Origin: Victivallis lenta
Lineage (GTDB): Bacteria > Verrucomicrobiota > Lentisphaeria > Victivallales > Victivallaceae
Assembly (NCBI RefSeq): GCF_009695545.1
Contig: NZ_VUNS01000002.1
Span: 186,001 to 250,000 of the forward strand
Direction of reading: 5' to 3'
DNA length: 64,000 nt
Positions 42,234-50,700 of the stretch are shown one piece after another; the first letter of the stretch is position 1, and each line of letters starts with the position of its first letter. The notes beneath the pieces are model-generated. The model ran no database searches, was not told the DNA's origin, and worked only from the letters and a program-made list of their open reading frames with translations. Made by a program: the position numbers and the translations under genes.

Positions 42234-42279
42234 ATTATACTCCGGAACAGTTGCATTCAACAGAGGACGGATGTATTAT
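42234..42279. promoter_or_regulatory. Divergent promoters of the GH4 and AraC genes
   Basis: Plus strand: TTGCAT (42251-42256), 17-nt spacer, TATTAT (42274-42279), serving the AraC gene. Minus strand: TATAAT (42239-42234) 30 bp upstream of the GH4 start, without a good -35, as expected for an activator-dependent promoter. Confidence 0.6.
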
Positions 42280-42314
42280 ATCGGGTAATTTTGTCGCACA
42301 ATGGAGGGTCAGGG

Positions 42315-43121
42315 ATGATTCGAGAAGCCGTTTACCGCCCGACGCTGGAGGGCTCCGTCGCCGCGCCGCTGCGGGCACGTTCCACAGGGCATTACCGGAT
42401 CGAAGACCCGTGCTGGGAGGAAGAGCCGCGCCGGAAGACGTTCCTCGAACTCTTCTGGTGTACGGCGGGAGAAGGAACTTTTGTCGCGGAAACCGGCACA
42501 TGGCACCTGCGCCCCGGCGACGTGTTTTTCTATTTTCCGGGCGATGTGCACCGGATTTCGGCACAGACGGTGCCGTGGGAGTATTACTGGATGACCTGCG
42601 ACGGAGCCCACCTCGACGAGGTCATCGCCGGATTCGAACTCGAACGGCGGACGCATCCGGCCGGAAAGGCGCCGCGCGATCTCTTTGCCCGGCTCGGCCT
42701 CGAATTGCGCGACCTGACCCGGAGCGGCGAATACCGGGCCGGGGCGACGGCGTATGAAATTCTGTCGCTCGGCTGCTGCCGCGGCGATGAAAATATTCCG
42801 GACGGCGCAGTCGAAACCTTTCAGCAACTGGTGGAGGAGCGCTTCGACGACCCGTCGCTGACGATCGGCTCCATCGCCGGAGAACTCGGCATCCACCGCT
42901 CGACGCTGGCCCGCCTGGTTCGGCGGCGGACCGGGATTTCTCCGGTCGAATATCTGGTCTCGCGCCGGATTCAGGAGGCGGCCGGACTGCTGGCCGGAAC
43001 CGGGCTGTCGGTCAAGGAGGTCGCCGCCGCCGCCGGCTGCACCGACCCGAATTACCTTGCGAAGCTGCTGAAGCGACGGCTCGGCCGGACGCCGACCGAA
43101 CTGCGGAACGAAGGACGGTGA
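42315..43121 (+). CDS. AraC-family transcriptional regulator
   Basis: A 268-residue regulator: an N-terminal cupin (FLELFWCTAGEGTFVAETGT, HLRPGDVFFYFPGDVHRIS) for sugar sensing and a C-terminal pair of HTH motifs (SIAGELGIHRSTLARLVRRR; VKEVAAAAGCTDPNYLAKLL, RRLGRTPTELR). The start at 42315 has GGAGG 7 nt upstream; the in-frame TTG at 42291 precedes the RBS. It is transcribed away from the GH4 gene and is its likely activator. Confidence 0.93.
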   Translation: MIREAVYRPTLEGSVAAPLRARSTGHYRIEDPCWEEEPRRKTFLELFWCTAGEGTFVAETGTWHLRPGDVFFYFPGDVHRISAQTVPWEYYWMTCDGAHLDEVIAGFELERRTHPAGKAPRDLFARLGLELRDLTRSGEYRAGATAYEILSLGCCRGDENIPDGAVETFQQLVEERFDDPSLTIGSIAGELGIHRSTLARLVRRRTGISPVEYLVSRRIQEAAGLLAGTGLSVKEVAAAAGCTDPNYLAKLLKRRLGRTPTELRNEGR

Positions 43122-43139
43122 ACCGCCGCCTCCGCCGCT

Positions 43140-44030
43140 TTATGCGTGCAGGCGCGCCTCTCTTCGCCCGAGCGCCCGGAAGCGTTCCACGGCACGGCGC
43201 GGCGCGATCCGGCAGGCGGCCATATTCGCTTCGTTCTGGAGCGACCGGAGGCGCGGAGCCCCGGCCAGCCGCCCGAACAGCGCCGGCCAGTCGATCGTCC
43301 CGTCGCCCGCCAGCAGGTGTTCGTCGTCAAAACCGTGGTTGTCGTGCAGATGGCAGGTCACGATGTGCGGCAGCAGCGAAGCAAGCGTGTCGGTTTCGAA
43401 CCGGACGTTCCCGCGCCAGCGGCGCCGGATCCACTCGACCATCCTGTCGGAGTGCTTGCCGGGCGTGCCGTCCATGAGGTTCGCGTGCCCGGCATCGAAG
43501 CAGATGCCGAGCGACGGTGAACGGAATGCGGCCAGAACCCCCAGCAGCTCGTCCGGCGTATCGGTCGGAAACAGCGTGTTTTCGATCGCCAGGACAAGTC
43601 CGCGCGCTTCGGCGGCCGGCAGCAATTCGGCAAGCGATTCGCGCGCCCGGTTCCGCAGCTCATCAGCCGGGCGGCCGCTGTCGTTGGTCCCGATATGCAA
43701 TGTGACGGTTTCGACGCCGAGCGAAGCGCAGATTTCGAAAAAGCGCTTCTGCCCGGCGAGCAGTTCCGGGCGGCGAACCGGGTCGGGACAGTTCAAATCC
43801 CAGCCATCCCCATACGGCGCATGGGCGTTCAGGAAACGGATGCCGGTCCGGGCGCTTTCGGTTTGCAGCAGCCGGATGCGGAGCGGCTCCGCCGCCAGCC
43901 GTTCGAGCTCCGGCGGGGTCAGCGACAGACACTCCGCGCCGTCTGCGGCGCAGGAGTCGAAAAATTTGCCGAGCTGGTCGTTTTCAAGCTGTTCGAAATG
44001 CAGGAAGTGGGATACCGGAAGCGTATGCAT
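43140..44030 (-). CDS. Sugar phosphate isomerase/epimerase-like TIM-barrel protein (module B)
   Basis: A 296-residue AP-endonuclease-2-like TIM barrel. Metal-ligand positions are visible: VTLHIGTNDSG, LAIENTLFPTDTP, GICFDAGHANLM and VTCHLHDNHGFDDEHLLAGDG (read in two parts), as in xylose-isomerase-like epimerases. The start at 44030 has AAGGAGG upstream; an in-frame TTG at 44048 overlaps the RBS. It follows the GH5 gene by 14 bp and probably processes the released sugar, so module B couples hydrolysis with catabolism. Confidence 0.87.
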   Translation of the reverse strand: MHTLPVSHFLHFEQLENDQLGKFFDSCAADGAECLSLTPPELERLAAEPLRIRLLQTESARTGIRFLNAHAPYGDGWDLNCPDPVRRPELLAGQKRFFEICASLGVETVTLHIGTNDSGRPADELRNRARESLAELLPAAEARGLVLAIENTLFPTDTPDELLGVLAAFRSPSLGICFDAGHANLMDGTPGKHSDRMVEWIRRRWRGNVRFETDTLASLLPHIVTCHLHDNHGFDDEHLLAGDGTIDWPALFGRLAGAPRLRSLQNEANMAACRIAPRRAVERFRALGRREARLHA

Positions 44031-44044
44031 GGCGTTCGCCTCCT

Positions 44045-45562
44045 TCAATTCACTTTGTTCCGCCGGAAACCTTCGAGAAGGACCCGCCTGCGGTCGGTAT
44101 CGGCGGCCGGACGGATATCCCCGCGGTTCGTCCCGGCCTTCTCGACGTCCCAGACCGGGGATTCACGAAAGGCGTGATAGGTCCAGTCCCAGCCGTACTC
44201 CTCGAAGAGTTCGATGCAGTCGCGCAGATAGTCCGCCGCGCCCGGCGCCCAGATTGCCGCCGAAAATTCCCCGACATAAATGCGCGCGCCGTATTTTTTC
44301 TGGAAATCCCGCACCGGCTGCAGGTCACGCCGCAATTTCTCCTTGTCGTAGTCGGTTCCGGCGATCTTTCCCGGGTAGGGAATCGGCTTTTCGCCGGGCT
44401 TGAGCCTGCCGTCCCGCACCTTGACCCGTTGATGCGTATAAGCCCCCGGCTTATACATGTGAACCTGGTAGATGATGTTCTTCAGCTTGAGCGGGGCCAG
44501 ATAGCGGAAGGTTTCCGGAGCATCCCATCCGTTGGATTCGAGAATGACCGGCCGCTCCGGATCGATCTCCCGAACCGCTTCGGCCGCCCGGCGCTGGAGG
44601 TTCCAGTAGTCGTACGGGGCGCGGCGGATCTGGGACGGTTCGTTGACGAGGTCATAGCCCCAGACTGCCGGGTTATCCTTGAAACGCTCCGCGATCTTCT
44701 TCCAGACCGCGATGAAATGGTCGGCATACTCCTTCTCATGGAACATCGCCATCTCGCCGCTTTCGTACCGGCCGCCCGGCAGGGTATGCAGATCGATGAC
44801 GAACCGGATGCCTTTCCGGTATCCGAGCGGAAACATCTTCTCATAGTGGTCGAGCATGCCGTCGAGCCAGACGTCGTACTCCCCGAGATCGCGGTCGGTG
44901 CCGGCCTTTCCCCAGTTGCGGATCATCTGGGCGCGGACGAGATTCACGTTCCACTCCCCGAGCGTGTCGAAATCCTCCGCCTTGAACCGGACCGGGGACA
45001 TCACGCCGCGGAACTGCGGCGCGGAGGCGACCGTGTCGGAATAGACGGCCGTATACGGTTCGGCGGGGGCCCCGAACAACTTCGTGACCCGCAGCGAACC
45101 GAGATCGAACTCCACCTCGCCGCTGCTCTCCTGAAGCCCGAGTTTCAGCAGCGATTTTTTTCCGGGCCTGCCGATCAGGGCGGCAAACGAAATGTCCCGC
45201 CAGTCGAACGTGCCGTCGAGACGGACGACGTTGTTCCAGTACTCCTTCCCGGTTTCGTCGGTGAAATTCAGCATGAATTTGACGCCGTTGTAGTAGTTTA
45301 CCGGCGCAGAAACCCCTTTTGCGCGGGCGCGGATCGTTAATTCCACCATGCTGTCCGCCCAGGGAGCGAGATCGAACTCCGCCTCGGCGCAGTTCATCGC
45401 CTCCTTCTCCTCCGGGCGGATGACGACGCGCAGATACTGCTTCCCGTCACGGGTTTCAAGCGTCGCGCCCCTGCAAAGCTTCCAGTCCGATTTGAGCGGT
45501 GCGGCCGAGGCCGTCAGGCAGAGCAGCAGGAGCGGGAGAAGAAATTTCCGGATCGACTTCAT
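44045..45562 (-). CDS. Secreted GH5-type glycoside hydrolase (module B)
   Basis: A 505-residue enzyme with signal peptide MKSIRKFLLPLLLLCLTASA. Residues 25-170 are a beta-sandwich that may bind carbohydrate (VELTIRARAKGVSAPVNYYN). The TIM barrel has VIDLHTLPGG, the acid/base Glu in YDLVNEPS (about residue 307), QVHMYKPGAYTH and the nucleophile Glu in YVGEFSAA (about 431), the normal GH5 layout. GGAGATG precedes the ATG. Secreted endoglucanase, mannanase or xylanase activity is plausible; the subfamily cannot be read by eye. It lies 64 bp after the pseudopilin gene. Confidence 0.9.
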   Translation of the reverse strand: MKSIRKFLLPLLLLCLTASAAPLKSDWKLCRGATLETRDGKQYLRVVIRPEEKEAMNCAEAEFDLAPWADSMVELTIRARAKGVSAPVNYYNGVKFMLNFTDETGKEYWNNVVRLDGTFDWRDISFAALIGRPGKKSLLKLGLQESSGEVEFDLGSLRVTKLFGAPAEPYTAVYSDTVASAPQFRGVMSPVRFKAEDFDTLGEWNVNLVRAQMIRNWGKAGTDRDLGEYDVWLDGMLDHYEKMFPLGYRKGIRFVIDLHTLPGGRYESGEMAMFHEKEYADHFIAVWKKIAERFKDNPAVWGYDLVNEPSQIRRAPYDYWNLQRRAAEAVREIDPERPVILESNGWDAPETFRYLAPLKLKNIIYQVHMYKPGAYTHQRVKVRDGRLKPGEKPIPYPGKIAGTDYDKEKLRRDLQPVRDFQKKYGARIYVGEFSAAIWAPGAADYLRDCIELFEEYGWDWTYHAFRESPVWDVEKAGTNRGDIRPAADTDRRRVLLEGFRRNKVN

Positions 45563-45626
45563 TTTATCATCTCCAATCTGTTGTAAACTTTCGTCATTTG
45601 CATGGCGGCGTTCTTTCCGCCGTACG

Positions 45627-46361
45627 CTAATTGCGTTCGGTCGTGCCCCAGAAATAACCGTTTTCGGCGTCTTTGTAATCGTTCGGGATGCTTTTGATGC
45701 CGCGCTGTTCGACGTGTCCGTCCGCAAAGCAGACGTTCGCGGCGGAGCGCCCGCCGTGCCGCCACTCTCCGGTGCCGCTCCCGGCGGTGTTGACCATCTG
45801 GCTGACGGAAGCCGCCTGCGGGTCCGGGTAGCTGCCCCACTGGTCGGTGTCGAACATCGCGGCGCGCCGGCTCGGCGATTTGATCCGGCCGATTTTCATT
45901 TTGAAGGTCATTTTGCGGGCCGAAGCGAAACCGCGGGCGGTGTCGTCGTCCTTCGGGTCGTTGATCGCGTAATGCCGCGTCGAGACGGTCGCGTCATATT
46001 CGGCGACAGAGGCCGGGCAGGCGAACGGACCGGTCGGAATTCGTTTGGTGCTGGGCCCGGGAGCAAAGCAGTTATCCCTGATTTCGGTTCCGGGAGAATG
46101 AATCCGCATCAGCATATCCTGCCATTTGCCGGAATAGGCGGCCGGCGCCGGAATGATGTTGCAGTTTCCGGCCGGGATCACTCCGTCGTTGCCGTCCACA
46201 TAGATCGCCATATATGTGCCGAGCTGTTTCAGGTTCGACGTGCATTGAATATCCTTCGCCCGGGAGCGCGCCTGGTTCAGCGCCGGCAGCAGCATCGAAG
46301 CCAGAATGGCGATAATTGCGATAACGACCAGCAGTTCGATCAGCGTGAAGTTTCTTCTCAT
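45627..46361 (-). CDS. H-X9-DG pseudopilin (module B)
   Basis: A 244-residue prepilin-like protein: MRRN then [19 protein letters not shown], a variable middle with several Lys-Arg clusters ([17 protein letters not shown]) and a C-terminal H-X9-DG motif ([17 protein letters not shown]). AAAGGAG lies upstream of the ATG at 46361; the longer frame from 46436 has no RBS. It is first in a transcript with the GH5 and isomerase genes, started by a promoter with perfect consensus hexamers. Confidence 0.93.
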   Translation of the reverse strand: MRRNFTLIELLVVIAIIAILASMLLPALNQARSRAKDIQCTSNLKQLGTYMAIYVDGNDGVIPAGNCNIIPAPAAYSGKWQDMLMRIHSPGTEIRDNCFAPGPSTKRIPTGPFACPASVAEYDATVSTRHYAINDPKDDDTARGFASARKMTFKMKIGRIKSPSRRAAMFDTDQWGSYPDPQAASVSQMVNTAGSGTGEWRHGGRSAANVCFADGHVEQRGIKSIPNDYKDAENGYFWGTTERN

Positions 46362-46464
46362 GGTTCCGGCTCCTTTACAAGATGGTTTTCTGGTGGAATG
46401 TTCGGTTTTGATTGGACATATTCTTATTAAATTCACTATATAACAATGGATTTATCTGGTTTTA

Positions 46465-46493
46465 ATTATACCGGAAAAATGGGCGGATGTCAA
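46465..46493 (-). promoter_or_regulatory. Consensus promoter of the pseudopilin-GH5-isomerase operon
   Basis: Minus strand: TTGACA (46493-46488), exactly 17 nt, TATAAT (46470-46465). Transcription would start near 46458, leaving a leader of about 95 nt. A promoter this strong needs repression, which the divergent GntR/LacI regulator could supply. Confidence 0.8.
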
Positions 46494-46542
46494 GCTTTTT
46501 TGCCATTCAAACCGAAAAAATCACAAATCTTTAATGATCGTC

Positions 46543-46570
46543 TTGTAAAATCCATAGATCAGTATATGGT
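46543..46570 (+). promoter_or_regulatory. Possible weak promoter of the module B regulator
   Basis: TTGTAA (46543-46548), 16-nt spacer, TATGGT (46565-46570). An imperfect inverted repeat CCATA-N8-TATGG overlaps it (46552-46569). Confidence 0.4.
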
Positions 46571-46609
46571 ATTATTGAAGATATGGAAAACGATAACGGA
46601 GGTTGGCCC

Positions 46610-47635
46610 ATGTACCCGTCCTGCCAGGAGGATATCATTGCGGAGTTGAAACGGCGCATCGACGCCGGCGATTATACGGAGATGCTGCCGCCCGCGTCAC
46701 AGCTGGCCGGGGAGTTCCGGGTCAACGTCAAAACCATGAACAAGGCGCTGAACCGGCTGGCGGCCGCCGGGGTGGTCGAACGCCGGAAGCGTTTCGGGAC
46801 CGCTGTCCGCCCGTCCGGGGGCGCGGCCGGAGAGGCGCGCATGATCGAAGTCGTCTTTTCCGGTTTCACCGCTCCGTTCCTGCACCCGTTCTGGAGCGAA
46901 GTGCTTGAGGGACTTCACGATGTTTTTTCCGCAGCAGGCTGCCGGATGATTCTGAATCACATCGTTTCCGAGCCGGAGACCCATCTGTTCGACCTGAGCC
47001 GGATCCGGCTGTCGGAGGCGGCGGGCCGGGTTGTGGTCGGCCCGGGAGAAAAGCGGCTGCTGGACTGGATCGCGGCGACCCGGCGGCCGATGATCTGCGC
47101 CGGAGACGAGGTCTCGGACCCCGATATGCCCGGCGTCTTCTTCGACTTCACGCGCGGCATCGGCGATGCGATCGACTATCTCGGAAAACAGCGCAAATGC
47201 CGCCGGATCGGTTTCATCGGGCATATCGAGGCGTGGATCAATCCCGGCATGCTCCAGAAGTTCCATGCGTATTTGCATGCGGTGCAGCGCTACATGCAGA
47301 TGGACCGCGCACTGATCGAAGGGTGCTGGCCGAAACCCGGAAACGGCCGCACGGCGGTCCGGAACCTTCTGGCCCGGACCCGGCCGGACGCGCTGCTCGT
47401 CGCCTCCGACCTGCTGATTCCGGAGATCGCGGCGGAGCTTGAGGCGCAGGGAATCCGTATCCCGCTGGTCGGCTGCGACGGCCTCCGGCTCGAGAAAGTT
47501 CCGGACGACTACCGGACGATCAGCGCGGCGCGGCGCGAATGCGGCCGCCGCGCCGCCCGGCTGCTGCTCGACGCAATGGACGGCAAACTCACCGGAAAAA
47601 TCGGCCGCCACGCGATCGAGGCTGAATTCCGTTGA
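46610..47635 (+). CDS. Chimeric GntR-HTH/LacI-type regulator (module B)
   Basis: A 341-residue regulator. The GntR-type HTH is at residues 1-70 (DIIAELKRRIDAGDYTEMLP, ASQLAGEFRVNVKTMNKALN, KRFGTAVRP). The ligand domain is LacI-like (IEVVFSGFTAPFLHPFWSEV; RVVVGPGEKRLLDWI; CRRIGFIGHIEAWINPG; PDALLVASDLLIPEIAAEL; IPLVGCDGLRLEKVP). The start at 46610 is taken because GGAGG lies 7 nt upstream; an in-frame ATG at 46583 has only a weak site. It is divergent from the pseudopilin-GH5 operon and is followed 160 bp later by the 1573-residue secreted protein, so it may control both sides. Confidence 0.88.
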   Translation: MYPSCQEDIIAELKRRIDAGDYTEMLPPASQLAGEFRVNVKTMNKALNRLAAAGVVERRKRFGTAVRPSGGAAGEARMIEVVFSGFTAPFLHPFWSEVLEGLHDVFSAAGCRMILNHIVSEPETHLFDLSRIRLSEAAGRVVVGPGEKRLLDWIAATRRPMICAGDEVSDPDMPGVFFDFTRGIGDAIDYLGKQRKCRRIGFIGHIEAWINPGMLQKFHAYLHAVQRYMQMDRALIEGCWPKPGNGRTAVRNLLARTRPDALLVASDLLIPEIAAELEAQGIRIPLVGCDGLRLEKVPDDYRTISAARRECGRRAARLLLDAMDGKLTGKIGRHAIEAEFR

Positions 47636-47795
47636 AACGGCGGACAAATGCCTGATTTCTTTTGGACTGTATTGATATTTTATCCCCAACCGCATTCATC
47701 GGACAATGCCGTCAAAAGGATTCCGGGGAAATCGCGCCTATATTATTCCACAAGTTCATGATCCGTTATGACAGCAAACAGAAAGGGACCTGCTC

Positions 47796-50700
47796 ATGCG
47801 TCTTTTTCCGCTCTCCGCGGCCCTTGCCGCCATTCTGACGGCAGGAAGCCTGCCGGCCGTCGTCATCGAAGAGAATTTCAAAGGATATGCCGACTATGAC
47901 CCGGCCCACGAGAACTGGATGTTCCGCGGCGTCGGCGGCGAAGTGATCGACGGCGAATACCGCTTCAACGGCGTCGCGATCGAAGCCGCCGAGGAAGGTG
48001 ACGTCCATCCGGCTCTCGTCATGGGGCAGCTGCGCGATTTCCCGGCCGGCCCGAAGGTCGCCGCCGAAGCCGAGTTCACGCTCGGCGGCCGCGGTTTCAG
48101 CTTTCTCGACCCGGCGAAGAAAACCGCGCGCAGCATCGGGCTCGTGATCCTCGACCGCAAATTCTCGCGCGGCACGCGGGACGCCATGACCATTCCGACC
48201 CTGTTCCTGACGCTCGACGAATCGCCTGACGGCGCCCGCTCGGTCCGGTTCGCCTATGCCGGAGAGCCCAGACTGAACCCGGAACGGACCGTCACCGCCG
48301 ATGCGAAAGAGTGGAATCCCGCCGGCAGCTACCGCTTCTCCCTGACGCTGGCCGACGGAACCGCGACCGGAACTATCACCGGAGCCGACGGCAGGGTGCT
48401 CTTCAAGGGGACGCTCCGCGATCCGGCCTTCAGCCGCGTCTTCGCCTCCGCCTGTCCGGGCTTTGCGAATCAGCGGATGGCCGGAGCCCTGCGGAGCTTC
48501 CGCGCCGACAACCTCGATTCGGCCGTCCCGAAACCGGCGCTCACCCCGATTCCGCTGCCGTCCTCCTGGACTCTGACCCTCGACAAGGGCGGCGCCCGCA
48601 CCGTCACCCCGGGGCCGGACGGCATGATCGACATCGCCGGAATCGCCGGAGGTTTCGGAACCGGACGCACCGCCCGCCTCGAATGCGAAGTGACCGCCCC
48701 CGCAACCGGACGCTACATCGCCGGGGCCGAAGGCGACTGGTTCTGGCGGCTCTCGGTCAACGGCCACCCGGTCATCGACCTCATGAAATCCGGCAACGGC
48801 CGCGGCGAACAGGTCTTCGAGCTCCCGCTCAACGCCGGCAAGAACCGCATTGCGGTCGAAATCGGCAGCGGCAGCAACGGCTGGAACTACCGGCTCGGCG
48901 TGCCGGATCCCGAAATCATCCGCAGCCGCGAAGCACGGCTCCACCTCTACGGCGCCGACCGGGTGATCTGGAATCTCGACCGCCTGATCGACGACCTCAA
49001 GAACCTTAAGCGCTGGAAGATCGAAATCCCGGCGGCGGAGTCCGAAATTCTTGCGCTCCGCCGCACGATTCCGGCCGATCTCTCCGGCCGCGACGCGAAA
49101 AAATACGACGCGAAGCTCGATGAACTCTACCTCGCCGTCTACAACGCCTACCGCGCCGTGCAGCTCGACGACCTGCGGCGCGAAGCGGCCGGAATCGGCG
49201 AACTCCTGAACCGGGATTTCTCCGCCGAACTCCGGCAGCTCGAACTCCTCTCGAAGCGGCTGCGCCGGGCGGTCCGGAGCAACAACGCGGCGGAGGCCGA
49301 AACCGTCTCCGCCTCCGCGCGGCAGGTTCTCGACCGGATGACGCCCGATTTCGACCGCTTCCGCGAAGGCGTCTCCTTCGGACGCAACTTCGGCCGGTTC
49401 GGCTGGCTGACCGGCGACAAGGTCAGCTCCTACTCCTCCGGCGACGGACTGCTGGCCAACCAGGTGCTCTCCTCCGGCGGGCTCCTGCGCCAGTACGTCA
49501 CGAGCCCGGACGGCAAAAAGCCGTGGCGGCTCGATTTCCGTTTCACCGGCACCCCCGACCCCGCCACAGCCGAGCGGCTCAACGCGCTGCCGACCGTCGG
49601 AGAAAACGCCGAAGTCGAATTCGGCTATGACCCGAGCTCCTTCTACTCCGGCAGCACGCCGAAGCAGGTCAAGGTCAAAGCGATCAACTGGGTCCGCAAA
49701 CAGTTCGCCTGCGCCGACAACTTCGTGGCGGACATGAGTCTCGCCTCCCCGGCGCTGCTGCTCGAAAGCGCGCTCGACACTCTCGTCATCGATGAACCGT
49801 CGACCGGCCCTTTCACTCATATCGGCTACCGGAACGCCGACGGTGAAATCGTCTCGCAGCCGCTTGAGGAGGGAACCGTTTACGACCTCGAAAGCGACGG
49901 AAAGCTCGGCGCGAACTGGGTGCTTCTCTGGAGCGGAAACCATACCGACACCGACCTCTCGCGCCACGCCGGCAGCATTCCGGTGCAGGTCGTCTTCCAG
50001 CGCCAGCCGAAGCGCATCGAAAAAGAGGGCGGCCAGTACCGGATCACGCTCGGCAAGCCCGGCGCGGTCTGGCTCAATACGCCGTTCGGCGCCCGCATCC
50101 AGCCGGCCGGCAACTGGCTCGGCAGCCTGCCGCCCGCCGCCGCCGGACGCTGCGACGTGCAGGGACGCGCCGCTCTGGCCTATCCGGTCGGGCTGCGCGA
50201 ATACTTCCGGCCGGCCGGGGACGACCGGGTCGAGCTCGTGAACCGCAGCGAATTCCGCCGTTTCGACGACAACGACTGGCAGCTTGCCCCGCTCGAATTC
50301 ACCGCCGTCCCGCCGGTGCTCGCACTGATGGCGGAACGCGGCTTCGACGCGGAACTGCCGGCGGAGCTCGTCGATCTCGGCTATCCGACCATCTACGGAC
50401 CGCTGCAGGCCGTTCCGGGCGACACGCTCCGCTGCACGCTGCCGGTTCCGCAGGCGCCCCGGACGCTTTTCCCGCGCAACACCGAAGCTCCGGCCGACAA
50501 GGTCGCCGAGCTCGTCAAGTGGAACCTGAGCGCCGTCGAGGGAACCCGCTTCCGCACCTACTGCGAGAACATCGCCCGCAGCTGGCACTCCCTCACCCCG
50601 ACCGCGGGGAACGGCATGGCCACGAAGTCATGGAACTACCTCACCCCCGAATTCCGGGCATATATCGCCGGCCAGGACGGGTTCCTGACCCGGAATGCGC

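Noticed and set aside
47766-50588. 940-codon minus-strand open frame opposite the large secreted protein
   Set aside because: Same shadow effect. The plus-strand frame has a signal peptide, an RBS and globular-protein composition.
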